From JBEATZ01 sp041178545 (GTDB taxonomy: Bacteria; Planctomycetota; UBA1135; UBA2386): 64,000 nt of DNA. Positions 8,440-16,584 of the stretch are shown here, one piece after another (the stretch's first letter is position 1; each line of letters opens with the position of its first letter). The notes under the pieces were generated by a model. The model searched no databases. It was not told where the DNA came from and worked only from the letters and a program-made list of their open reading frames with translations. The stretch spans positions 11,021 through 75,020 of the forward strand of contig JBEGVB010000054.1 in the NCBI GenBank assembly GCA_041178545.1. Direction: 5' to 3'. Made by a program: the position numbers and the translations under genes.

Positions 8440-9663
8440 ATGGTCACCACGCTCCGTGCACGGCTCGTGTGGCTCGCGACCGGGGAGGTGCTTGCCCCGG
8501 GCGAGTTGACGTGGGACGCGCAGGGCATCCTGCGCGCGGTCGGACCGGCGCGCGGTCCGGCCCTCGACCTGTTCGTGGCGCCCGGGTTGGTCAACGCGCA
8601 CGTGCACCTGCAACTTGCGCCGCTGCAGCACCGGCGCTCGCGCTTCGTGCCGTGGGTCCGCCAACTCATGGAGGAGCGGCGTGCACAGGACCCTGCGGAG
8701 TGGGGGCAGACGGCGCGTGCCCAGCTCGCAGCGTTGCTTGCGTCGGGCACCACGGCCGTGGGGGAGATCGACGCTTCCGGTGCCAGCCTCGCCCCGTTGC
8801 GCGACTCCGGGCTCGCAGGTCGCTGTTACCGCGAGGTCACCGGCTTCCACCTCGGCCGCCCCGCGGCACGCGCACTCGTGGCGCAGGTTGCACCCTCCGG
8901 CACGGGTGCCTGCGCGCCAGGACTCTCGCCCCATGCCCCGTACTCGGTGTCGCCGCACCTCTTCCGCGCCGCGCGCGCGACCCGCATGCCCCTGGCAGTG
9001 CACGTCGCGGAGACCGTGGAGGAACAGCAGTTCCTGCAGCACGGGACCGGGCCGTTCGCCGAGTTGCTGCGCGACCTCGGACGGTTGCCGGAGGATTTCG
9101 ATGCTCCGGGCGTGGGCGCGGTCGAGCACCTCGAGCGCCTCGGTGTCCTCGGCCCGGCGACCACGCTCGTCCACTGCCAGCACCTGGTGCGGGGCGATGC
9201 CGACCGCATCGCGCGCGCGGGCAGCCCCGTCGTGGTCTGCCCTGGCACCATCCTGTGGTTCCGGCGTGCCGCGCCGCCGGTGGCCGCATGGCTGCGCCGA
9301 GGCATCCCGGTGGCGCTGGGCACCGACTCGGCAGCCAGCAACCACGGCACCCTCTCGATGGTGGCCGAACTGGCCCGGGCGGCCAGGCTCTGGCCGTCGT
9401 TGCGGCCCGAGCAACTGCTTGCCATGGCAACACGGCACGGGGCCGCAGCCCTCGCGCGCCCTGACCTCGGCGGTCTGGTGCGCGGCAGGCGCATGGACGC
9501 CGTGGCCTGGCCCGCTGGTGCCGACCGCGTGGGGCCCGTCCTCGAGCGCGTGCTCGCGCGCGCGGAGCCACCTGCCTTCACCTGGCTGCGCGGTCTTGGC
9601 TCCGGTGGCGCCACCTCCTACCGTGGGTCAGGTCGCGCGGGACCTTCCGCGCCCAACGGGTGA
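8440..9663 (+). CDS. Amidohydrolase of the cytosine/aminofutalosine deaminase type
   Basis: The 407-residue protein is an ATZ/TRZ-type metal-dependent hydrolase. An N-terminal beta-sandwich precedes the TIM barrel. The metal ligands are NAHVHL (His54, His56), His in HVAETVEE, the HCQHL segment and Asp in GTDSAASN; the C-terminal MATRHGAAAL segment is typical of the class. Family members deaminate heterocyclic amines. One possibility is aminodeoxyfutalosine deaminase of the futalosine menaquinone pathway, but no other mqn gene is nearby and I give that reading no more than moderate weight. The ATG at 8440 gives a full-length N-terminus; upstream codons read into the preceding gene's terminal hairpin. 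It is the first gene of a tightly packed six-gene run. Confidence 0.78.
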   Translation: MVTTLRARLVWLATGEVLAPGELTWDAQGILRAVGPARGPALDLFVAPGLVNAHVHLQLAPLQHRRSRFVPWVRQLMEERRAQDPAEWGQTARAQLAALLASGTTAVGEIDASGASLAPLRDSGLAGRCYREVTGFHLGRPAARALVAQVAPSGTGACAPGLSPHAPYSVSPHLFRAARATRMPLAVHVAETVEEQQFLQHGTGPFAELLRDLGRLPEDFDAPGVGAVEHLERLGVLGPATTLVHCQHLVRGDADRIARAGSPVVVCPGTILWFRRAAPPVAAWLRRGIPVALGTDSAASNHGTLSMVAELARAARLWPSLRPEQLLAMATRHGAAALARPDLGGLVRGRRMDAVAWPAGADRVGPVLERVLARAEPPAFTWLRGLGSGGATSYRGSGRAGPSAPNG

Positions 9664-9667
9664 ACCC

Positions 9668-10648
9668 TTGCAGACCAACCTGGCCGAACTGCTGCAGTCG
9701 CGACAGAGCTTCTTGTTGACCGGACACGAGAACCCGGACGGCGACTGTGTCGGCGCCCAGTGCGCGCTGTACCACCTGCTGGTGGCGATGGGGAAGCAGG
9801 TCACGATCCTCAACCCCGACCCGATCAGTCGCTCCTACGACTTCCTGCTGCGGCACACGCCGTTCCACTCGGCGCGCGACGGCGGCCCCGTCCCCACGGT
9901 GGAGGTGGTGGTGCTGCTCGACTGCTCGCAACTCTCGCGCGTGGGGGAACTGGGCAAGCGACTTGCCGCCACCGGCGCAATCCTTGCGGTGATCGACCAC
10001 CACGTGGGCAGCGAGCACGGGGACGGGCAGGTGGGACTCGTGGACGCCACGGCAGCCGCCACGGGGGCCTTGGTGCGCAGGCTCTACGCGCAGATGGGCC
10101 GACCGCTCTCGGCAGCGGCTGCAGAAGGGGTGTTCCTCTCCCTCGTGTCGGACACCGGCTGGTTCCGCTACTCCAACACCGATGCCTCGGTCATGGCCAT
10201 GGCCGGGGAGATGATCGACTCCGGTGTGCAGCCCGCGCTCGTGTACGACGCGATCCACCGCCGCAACCACCCGGACTCTGCCAAGCTGCTGGCGGATGCC
10301 CTGGGCACCGGGGAACTGCGGCTCGGCGGCAGGCTCGCGGTCGCATGCCTCGACAAGTCGATCATGGACCGCGCCGGCCGCATCGACTTCGACACCGACC
10401 AGGTGCTCGACCCGCTCCGTTCGCTGCAGGAGGTGGAGGTCGTCGCCTTGTTCAAGGAGCGGTTCGACGGCTCCGTCAAGCTGTCGATGCGCGCGAAGGG
10501 CGACGTCGACGTCCAGCAGATCGCGGCGGCATTCGGCGGCGGCGGCCACAAGAAGGCGGCCGGGGCGACGCTGCAGATCCCCATGCCTGCCGCGGTGCAC
10601 GCCGTCGAGCAGCACGTGGCCAGGGCACTCGCGAGCAAGGTGCCATGA
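9668..10648 (+). CDS. nrnA: DHH/DHHA1 phosphoesterase, NrnA-like oligoribonuclease / pAp phosphatase
   Basis: The 326-residue product carries the DHH set: HENPDGDC (residues 20-27), LLDCS, the signature IDHH, and SDTGWFRYSN. The C-terminal DHHA1 domain has the substrate-binding GGGGHKKAAG. NrnA enzymes degrade short oligoribonucleotides and 3'-phosphoadenosine-5'-phosphate in the cytoplasm. I place the start at a TTG (9668) because GGTGA lies five bases upstream, overlapping the previous stop codon, and the predicted N-terminus then has family length. A GTG at 9623 would add 15 residues and is the main alternative. A TTG start with the Shine-Dalgarno inside the preceding stop suggests translational coupling to the amidohydrolase. 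The DHH call is certain; the exact substrate is inferred. Confidence 0.87.
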   Translation: MQTNLAELLQSRQSFLLTGHENPDGDCVGAQCALYHLLVAMGKQVTILNPDPISRSYDFLLRHTPFHSARDGGPVPTVEVVVLLDCSQLSRVGELGKRLAATGAILAVIDHHVGSEHGDGQVGLVDATAAATGALVRRLYAQMGRPLSAAAAEGVFLSLVSDTGWFRYSNTDASVMAMAGEMIDSGVQPALVYDAIHRRNHPDSAKLLADALGTGELRLGGRLAVACLDKSIMDRAGRIDFDTDQVLDPLRSLQEVEVVALFKERFDGSVKLSMRAKGDVDVQQIAAAFGGGGHKKAAGATLQIPMPAAVHAVEQHVARALASKVP

Positions 10649-10694
10649 CACGCGTGTGCTGGTCGCGGGGACAGGGTGCAAGGGAGGCGACGCA

Positions 10695-11447
10695 GTGAGC
10701 GCCTTCGCCCTCGTCTCGGACCTGCACTCCAACCTGCAGGCAGTGGAAGCCGTCTTCCACCGCATCGACCAGCTCGGCATCCGCGACGTGCGGTGCCTCG
10801 GCGACATCGTGGGCTACGGCGCCGACCCGCTCGCGGTCACGAGACTCGTGATGCAGCGGTGCCAGTGGTCGCTGCTCGGCAACCACGACTGGGGCCTCTT
10901 CCACTCCCTCGACGACTTCAACCCACTGGCTCGCGACGCCCTGCTCCACTCCCGCAGTCGCTTGCAGCCGGCATGGTGGTCGCCCCAGCGGCGCGCAGCA
11001 TGGGCCTACCTGCGCTCGCTGTCGCCGGAGCACATGGATGCTGACCACCTCTACTTCCATGGTTCGCCGCGCGACCCGGTGATGGAGTACGTGATGCGCA
11101 GCGACGGCTTGCTCGAGCCCGAGAAGATGCGCCAGATCTTCCTGCGCATCGACCGTCCTGCGTTCGTCGGCCACACGCACTGGCCCGGCGTGCACTGGCC
11201 CACGCACCAGTTCGAGGCTGCGTGCGAGGGTCGCATGCGGTTCCGCATCGACCGAGTCCCCTGCATCGTCAACGTGGGCAGCGTCGGCCAGCCGCGCGAC
11301 GGCGACCCACGTGCGTGCTTCGTCGTCGTGAACGGCGGCGAGGTCGAGTTCCACCGCGTGGCCTACGACATCGCCACGGCACAGTCCCGCATCCTTGCCG
11401 CAGGACTGCACCCCGCGCTTGCCGAGCGCCTCGGGAGGGGCAAGTAG
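10695..11447 (+). CDS. Calcineurin-like metallophosphoesterase (YfcE/MJ0936 type)
   Basis: The 250-residue phosphoesterase has the ordered dimetal motifs of the family: SDLHSN near the N-terminus, GDIVGYG, GNHDWG, the histidine of LYFHGSP, and GHTHWPG. These bind two metal ions and act on phosphodiesters or phosphomonoesters; diadenosine polyphosphate or cyclic nucleotide substrates are common for relatives. The start is a GTG at 10695, supported by a strong AAGGGAGG seven bases upstream. It lies 46 bases after nrnA and its stop overlaps the cutA start by one base (TAGTG), so it sits within the same transcription unit. Confidence 0.87.
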   Translation: MSAFALVSDLHSNLQAVEAVFHRIDQLGIRDVRCLGDIVGYGADPLAVTRLVMQRCQWSLLGNHDWGLFHSLDDFNPLARDALLHSRSRLQPAWWSPQRRAAWAYLRSLSPEHMDADHLYFHGSPRDPVMEYVMRSDGLLEPEKMRQIFLRIDRPAFVGHTHWPGVHWPTHQFEAACEGRMRFRIDRVPCIVNVGSVGQPRDGDPRACFVVVNGGEVEFHRVAYDIATAQSRILAAGLHPALAERLGRGK

Positions 11448-11794
11448 TGGCGTCTCACGAGGTCGTGGTCGTGTTGTGCACCGTGCCCGAGGCAGGTGCC
11501 GCACGACTCGTGGACGCGGTGCTGGAGCTGCGGCTTGCCGCCTGTGTGCAGTCGGTGGGTCCCGTGCGCTCCCGCTACCGCTGGCAGGGTGGGGTCGAGG
11601 AGTCGACCGAGACCTTGTTGGTGCTGAAGACGGCGCGCGACCGTGTGGAGGCGTTGCGTGCGGCACTGGTCGCACACCACCCCTACCAGGTGCCAGAGGT
11701 GCTCGAACTGCCCGTCTCGGGCGGCCACGAGGCCTACTTGCAGTGGGTGTTCGCGGAGACGCGATTGCCGGGAGCCACCGGGGAGACCGCGTGA
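11447..11794 (+). CDS. cutA: CutA1-like trimeric divalent-cation tolerance protein
   Basis: This 115-residue protein matches the CutA family in length and order of motifs: RLAACVQSVGPVRSRYRW in the first half, then ESTETLLVLKT and HPYQVPEVLELPV. CutA forms a very stable PII-like trimer; the metal-tolerance role reported in E. coli remains poorly defined mechanistically. The GTG start at 11447 overlaps the previous stop by one base and has GGAGG eight bases upstream. Its own stop overlaps the start of the transporter gene by four bases (GTGA). The neighbouring anion transporter makes a link to solute or metal handling possible, but that is only a guess. Confidence 0.9.
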   Translation: MASHEVVVVLCTVPEAGAARLVDAVLELRLAACVQSVGPVRSRYRWQGGVEESTETLLVLKTARDRVEALRAALVAHHPYQVPEVLELPVSGGHEAYLQWVFAETRLPGATGETA

Positions 11795-13368
11795 GCGGGT
11801 CTCGCGAGGGCGCAGTTGCCGGCGACGAGGTGAAGCCGCTGCGGCTGCTGGCAGCGCTGCTGCTCGGCGTGGTCGGGTACTTGCTTGCCGGTTCGATGCC
11901 CTTGCCGCCCGGCAAGGACGTTGGCGCCGCCCAGCTCGTGCTCGCAGTCACGTTCACCACCGCAACGTGCTGGCTCACCGGGGCAATGCCGCTCGGTGCG
12001 GCAGGCGTGCTGCCGATGGTGTTGCTGCCCTTCCTCGGGCTGCGCACCGCCCGCGAGGTCGCCTCCAGCTACAGCGACCCGATCCTCCTGCTCTTCGGTG
12101 GCGGCTTCGTGCTGGCACTGGTCATCGAGCGCTGGAACCTGCACCGTCGCATCGCACTCGGGGTGTTGCGCTTCGTCGGGGCGAACCCGAGCCGCCTCGT
12201 GCTCGGGTTCTTCCTCGCCGCCACCTTGATCTCGTTGTTCATCAACAACACGTCGGTGGCACTCATGCTGCTGCCCATCGGCACGGTGCTGATCCAGCGC
12301 ACCACGGCACTCGGCATCCTGTCGCCAACTGCCGCTCGCAACTTCGGGGCAGGCGTGATGCTGGCCATCGCCTATGGCGCGTCGATCGGCGGCATCGGCA
12401 CGCCGATCGGGACGCCGCCCAACGCAGTGTTCTTCGGTGCCTGGTCCGAACTGGTGGAGAAGGGCCTCGCCGAGCCGGTGTCGTTCTTCTCCTGGACGCT
12501 TGCCTTCGCACCGGTCTCGGTGGTCCTTGCCGTGGTCATGGCGTGGCTGTTCACCCGCTTCCTGCTGCCGCTGCCACGCGGGGCCATGGCCGGGGCGCAG
12601 GTGCTGCTGGACGAGGCGCGGACGCTGCCGCCCATGGGTCGCGCCGAGCGCCGCGTGGCGTGGATCTTCGCCGGTGCCGTGCTGCTGTGGGCCACCCGCG
12701 GTGACGTGCCGCTCGGCGACGGCGACGTGCTGCACGGCTGGGCACACCACCTGATGCCCGAGGGACGGCCCGAGGCGCACATCACCGATGGCATCGTAGC
12801 CATCGCCGTCGCGGTGCTCGCCTTCCTGGTCCCGTCCGGCGAGCCGTGCGGAAGGAGGCTCATGGACTGGCCGTCCATGGCGCGCATGCCGTGGGAACTG
12901 CTGCTCATGCTCGGTGGTGGGATGGCACTCGCAGCCGCCTTCGAGCCCGTCGGGTTGAGTGCTGCCTTCGGCGAGCTGATGAAGCCGTGGATCGGTGCGG
13001 TGCACCCGGCGCTGTTCCTCTTCGTGCTCATCGTCGCCACCACGCTGTTCAGCGAGGTGGCCAGCAACGTGGCCCTTGCCGCCCTCCTCGTGCCGATCCT
13101 GCGCGACGGTGCAATGGCATCGGGTCTCGACCCGCGGCTGCTGATGATCCCTGCCACCCTCGCGGCGAGCTTCGGGTTCATGCTGCCGATCGCCACACCG
13201 CCCAACGCCATCGTGTTCAGCTCGGGCCGCGTCTCGATGGGGCAGATGGTGCGCGCAGGCCTCGCACTCGACGTGATTGCTGCCGTGCTGCTCGTGGCCG
13301 TGCTGTGGTTCTGGGCGTTCCCGGTGCTGGGCGTCGACCCAGGCGCCATGCAGGGAGGGCCGAGGTGA
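11791..13368 (+). CDS. DASS/SLC13-family sodium-coupled anion transporter
   Basis: The 525-residue polytopic inner-membrane protein matches the divalent anion:Na+ symporter family (dicarboxylate, sulfate or phosphate substrates). The two inverted halves each show the hallmark loops: INNTSVALM with GTPIGTPPNAVFFG in the first, and ASNVALAAL with LPIATPPNAIVF in the second. The TPPN segments contribute to the Na+ and substrate sites. There are about 11 hydrophobic segments plus a long hydrophilic loop near residues 265-330. Translation starts at a GTG overlapping the cutA stop by four bases, with GGGGAGA upstream, and ends with a four-base overlap into the next gene. The substrate cannot be fixed from sequence alone. 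Confidence 0.88.
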   Translation: MSGSREGAVAGDEVKPLRLLAALLLGVVGYLLAGSMPLPPGKDVGAAQLVLAVTFTTATCWLTGAMPLGAAGVLPMVLLPFLGLRTAREVASSYSDPILLLFGGGFVLALVIERWNLHRRIALGVLRFVGANPSRLVLGFFLAATLISLFINNTSVALMLLPIGTVLIQRTTALGILSPTAARNFGAGVMLAIAYGASIGGIGTPIGTPPNAVFFGAWSELVEKGLAEPVSFFSWTLAFAPVSVVLAVVMAWLFTRFLLPLPRGAMAGAQVLLDEARTLPPMGRAERRVAWIFAGAVLLWATRGDVPLGDGDVLHGWAHHLMPEGRPEAHITDGIVAIAVAVLAFLVPSGEPCGRRLMDWPSMARMPWELLLMLGGGMALAAAFEPVGLSAAFGELMKPWIGAVHPALFLFVLIVATTLFSEVASNVALAALLVPILRDGAMASGLDPRLLMIPATLAASFGFMLPIATPPNAIVFSSGRVSMGQMVRAGLALDVIAAVLLVAVLWFWAFPVLGVDPGAMQGGPR

Positions 13369-15050
13369 GCACGTTGCGCAACTGGCTGCTGCCCTGGCTC
13401 GCGGTGTTCCTGTGCCTGGGCACCTGTGCACACGGCACGCTGGAGAGCACCGACTCGGCGATGACGCTGCAGGCCGCCCGTGCCCTGTGGCTGCGCGGCG
13501 ACAGCGGTCTGCACCGCAGCAGCGAGGGTGCTGCATGGGCAGCCGAGGGCATGGTGGCGGACCACGTTGCCGCGCAGGCTGCAGCCGGCGTGCACGAGTA
13601 CGGCAAGCAGGGGACCAACGGCCTCTGGTACGTTTGGTTCCCGGTCGGCCACGTCGGTGCAATGGTCCCTGCCGTGGCGCTGGGGGAGGTGCTGGCCGCG
13701 GCCTTCCCGCAGCCCGAGCAGGCCTACCGCGCGGCCAAGGGCGAGGCGCTGTACCCGCACGGCATGTTCGTGTTCGACCACCTGCTCGCCTGCCTGCTGC
13801 CTGCCGCCTTCGGTGCCGCCAGCACGTTGCTGCTGGTCGCCATCGGGCGGGCACTGGGCGCTGCCGCCCGCGACGCGTGGGCCAGCGCGCTCGTGTTGCT
13901 GTTCGCGACGCAGTTGTTCCCGCTCACGCGCGAGACGCTCTCCGACGGTCCCTCCGTCTGCTGGCTGCTTGCCGCACTGCTGGCGGTGGTGCGCGCGCAG
14001 GCAGGTTCCGCGTCCCTCGGCACCCTTTTCCTCGGCGGCTTCTTCGCGAGCCTCGCGGTCCTCACCCGCTACCAGCATGCGCTCGCGGTGCCGCTGTTTG
14101 CCGCAGCAGTGTGGTGTGCGCGGACGCCGGTCCTGCCCTGGCAGCGCCTCATTGCGTTTGCCGCCGGTGGCGCGCCCGGACTCGTGCTGCTGCTCGCCAC
14201 CAATGCAGCACGCTTCGGCCACCCGCTCGACACCGGCTATCCCGAGGCCTCGTCGTGGTTCAACCAGCCGCTGTGGGTCGGGCTGCTCAAGCTGCTGTTC
14301 GCGGGCGGCAAGGGCATCCTCTGGTTCACCCCGCTGCTCTGGTACGCACTGCCTGCAGCACTGGGGCGCGGGTTCAACCTGCGGTGGCTTGCATGGGGCA
14401 TGCTGCTGCTGCCGCTGCTCATGTTCAGTGCCACGCCCGGTTGGCAGTCGGGCCAGTGCTGGGGGGCGCGCTACGTGACCCCGGGCATCGTTTGCTTCCT
14501 CGCGCTCGCCCTGCCCCAGCTGCAGCCGTGGCGCACGCGTCCGGTGCTCACGTCCGTGCTCGTGGGCATCGGTGTGCTCGTCAACCTCACGGGTGTGGTC
14601 GCGCCCACGCGCGGGCACAACCAACTCGCCGGCCAGGCAGTGCGCGTGCACTACCAGCAGCGCCTCGAGCGCGGCGAGGTCACGCAGCAGGACCTTGCGT
14701 CGTTCGACCCTGCCGACCGCTTCTTCACCGAGTGGCGGTTCTCGCCGCTCCACAGCCACTGGACCTACGCGTGGCTCGCGGCGCGCGGGGTGTTCGAGGA
14801 CGCCGAGGGGCGGCCGGTGGCCGATGCCTCGCGCACCATCGAACCCATGTTCGGGGTGAGTTCCCCCGACCCGGTCGCGGGCCAGGCACCGATCCACTTC
14901 GAGGACCGCGGCTTCCGCCACCTGTGGTGGGTGCTCTGGGCCGGTCTCCTGGGGGTGTCCCCGTGGCTCCTGTTGGGGGTGTGGGTTGCCCTTGCCGTGC
15001 TCGCGGTCCGGTCCTGCCGCACCCTGGGACCGGCGACCAGGGAAAGCTGA
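13365..15050 (+). CDS. GT-C-like polytopic membrane glycosyltransferase candidate
   Basis: The 561-residue protein has roughly ten membrane segments and a soluble C-terminal stretch before the last ones. The first periplasmic loop has STDSAMTLQAARALW, matching the position of the acidic catalytic residue in GT-C enzymes. The later FAGGKGILWFTPLLWYALP segment resembles phospholipid-carrier-dependent glycosyltransferases (ArnT/PMT relatives). Such enzymes move a sugar from a polyprenyl carrier onto an acceptor outside the membrane. The start is a GTG overlapping the transporter stop by four bases, with GGGAGG upstream. It is the last gene of the six-gene run. A second GT-C-like gene begins at 62840. 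Donor and acceptor are unknown. Confidence 0.65.
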   Translation: MSTLRNWLLPWLAVFLCLGTCAHGTLESTDSAMTLQAARALWLRGDSGLHRSSEGAAWAAEGMVADHVAAQAAAGVHEYGKQGTNGLWYVWFPVGHVGAMVPAVALGEVLAAAFPQPEQAYRAAKGEALYPHGMFVFDHLLACLLPAAFGAASTLLLVAIGRALGAAARDAWASALVLLFATQLFPLTRETLSDGPSVCWLLAALLAVVRAQAGSASLGTLFLGGFFASLAVLTRYQHALAVPLFAAAVWCARTPVLPWQRLIAFAAGGAPGLVLLLATNAARFGHPLDTGYPEASSWFNQPLWVGLLKLLFAGGKGILWFTPLLWYALPAALGRGFNLRWLAWGMLLLPLLMFSATPGWQSGQCWGARYVTPGIVCFLALALPQLQPWRTRPVLTSVLVGIGVLVNLTGVVAPTRGHNQLAGQAVRVHYQQRLERGEVTQQDLASFDPADRFFTEWRFSPLHSHWTYAWLAARGVFEDAEGRPVADASRTIEPMFGVSSPDPVAGQAPIHFEDRGFRHLWWVLWAGLLGVSPWLLLGVWVALAVLAVRSCRTLGPATRES

Positions 15051-15111
15051 CAGGCGGGTCAAGCCGAGGCCCGGTCCGTGCCGATAGCAGCGGACCCGAG
15101 GAGACCTTGCC

Positions 15112-16581
15112 ATGGCCCGCTCGACCCTGCTGCTGCCCCTGTTTCTCGCCGCCCTCGCCTCGGCCCAGGAACCCGCCCGTCTCGACGTCGTCGAGATGAG
15201 GTCGGGCGAGCGGCTGACGGGCCACGTCGTCTCCCAGGCAGGCGGCATGGTGGAGATCCGGCTCGGCGACGGCGCCGTGGTCGGGATCGGCATGGACCAG
15301 GTCACGGCCGTCCACCGCGGCGCCGGTGGTGCAGCCGCGCCCGCGTCACGCACGCTGCCCACCCGCGAGGAATGGTTCGTGCTCCATGACGGCAAGGGCG
15401 AGCCGGTGGGGTGGATGCAGTCTGCGACCCGCGTCGAGGGCAGTGGCGTGCGGCTCACCGAGGAGTGGGAGTTCACGCTGGGTGCCCGCAAGGTCGGCAT
15501 CACGGTCGTCGAGGAGCTCGATGCCGCGCTGCAGCCGCGCACGTCCTACTGGCGCGAGCGCATCCGCACCGACGGTGCCGCCTCGGTGCTGGAGGAACGC
15601 ATCCTCACGGCCCAGCTCGGTGTGGAGGGACTCGAGGTCCGGCGCACGACGCCCACCGGCAGCGCCACCTACCGGCTCCCTGCCGCACGCTCGCTCCAGT
15701 TCCCACTCGCGGCGATGGCCCAGGTCCGTCACGGCCTGCTCGCGAAGGACACCGAACCGCTCGAGCTCGCCGTGTTCGACCCGATGCTGGAGGAAGTGGT
15801 GGTGCGCCGCTACGAGCCCTCCCGCAGGCGCACGGTCGTGCGCGACGGCAGGCAGCAGGACGTGTACGAGGTCGCACAGAACGTGCGCACGGTCCGCAAC
15901 GCCGAGTGGCTCGATGCCGAGGGCAACGTGCTGCGGCGCGAGGTCAGTGGACCCGCCCTCGTGGCCGTGCGCAGCGACCGTGAGTCGGCACGCCTCGTCG
16001 TGCAGTCGACCCTCAAGTACCCGCCCTCGCTCGTGCGCGAGCGCAACGGCGCCTTCGGCCTCTGGTTGCCCAACCCTTCGTGGGTGGCTGCCGAGGACGC
16101 ACCTGCAGGGCAGGTCGCACTGCACTGCGATGGCCGCGGGCTCGACCTCGGGCTCGTGCTGCTCGACCACCTGCCTGCCGGCACCAGCCTGGATGCCGCC
16201 ACCGACTCCGTGGTGCGCTGGCTCGCGTTGCTGCAGCCGGGCACCCGCGTCGTCGAGCGCAGCCCCGTGCGCGTGCGGGACCGCGACGGCATGCGGTTGA
16301 CGGTGCAGGGCCGCGCAGGCCGCAACGTCCTCGAGGGCGCGGTGTACGTGGTGCCCTGCGGCAACACACACCTCGTGGCCACCAGCATAGGGACGAGGGA
16401 ACAGTGGGCCGAACTGTCTGCCGACGTGACCGCCATGGTGCAGGGGCTCGAACTCGCTCCTGCGGTGCTCTCGCCCGTGCTGCAGGGACCGCTGGCAGAG
16501 AAGCCCGCTCCCAAGCCCGTGCAGGTGCGCGTGGTCGACCTCACCGGCGAGGCGATCCCTGCCGTGCCGCCGCGCCAGTGA
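15112..16581 (+). CDS. Secreted protein of unknown function
   Basis: I do not recognise the family. The 489-residue product has a clear Sec signal peptide (MARSTLLLPLFLAALASA, probable cleavage after ASA-Q). A short SH3/Sm-like segment follows (EMRSGERLTGHVVSQAGG), reminiscent of the small beta module seen near residue 30 of the secreted protein at 28080-29312. The remainder is beta-rich with few cysteines and is likely periplasmic or surface associated. GAGGAGA about seven bases upstream supports the ATG at 15112. It converges on comM with only three bases between the stop codons. Confidence 0.65.
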   Translation: MARSTLLLPLFLAALASAQEPARLDVVEMRSGERLTGHVVSQAGGMVEIRLGDGAVVGIGMDQVTAVHRGAGGAAAPASRTLPTREEWFVLHDGKGEPVGWMQSATRVEGSGVRLTEEWEFTLGARKVGITVVEELDAALQPRTSYWRERIRTDGAASVLEERILTAQLGVEGLEVRRTTPTGSATYRLPAARSLQFPLAAMAQVRHGLLAKDTEPLELAVFDPMLEEVVVRRYEPSRRRTVVRDGRQQDVYEVAQNVRTVRNAEWLDAEGNVLRREVSGPALVAVRSDRESARLVVQSTLKYPPSLVRERNGAFGLWLPNPSWVAAEDAPAGQVALHCDGRGLDLGLVLLDHLPAGTSLDAATDSVVRWLALLQPGTRVVERSPVRVRDRDGMRLTVQGRAGRNVLEGAVYVVPCGNTHLVATSIGTREQWAELSADVTAMVQGLELAPAVLSPVLQGPLAEKPAPKPVQVRVVDLTGEAIPAVPPRQ

Positions 16582-16584
16582 GCG

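Noticed and set aside
8615..9667. Extension of the DHH phosphoesterase upstream through the amidohydrolase gene
   Set aside because: The frame overlaps the amidohydrolase in another frame and its residues are Arg/Ser/Pro-rich noise. The DHH domain begins just after 9668.
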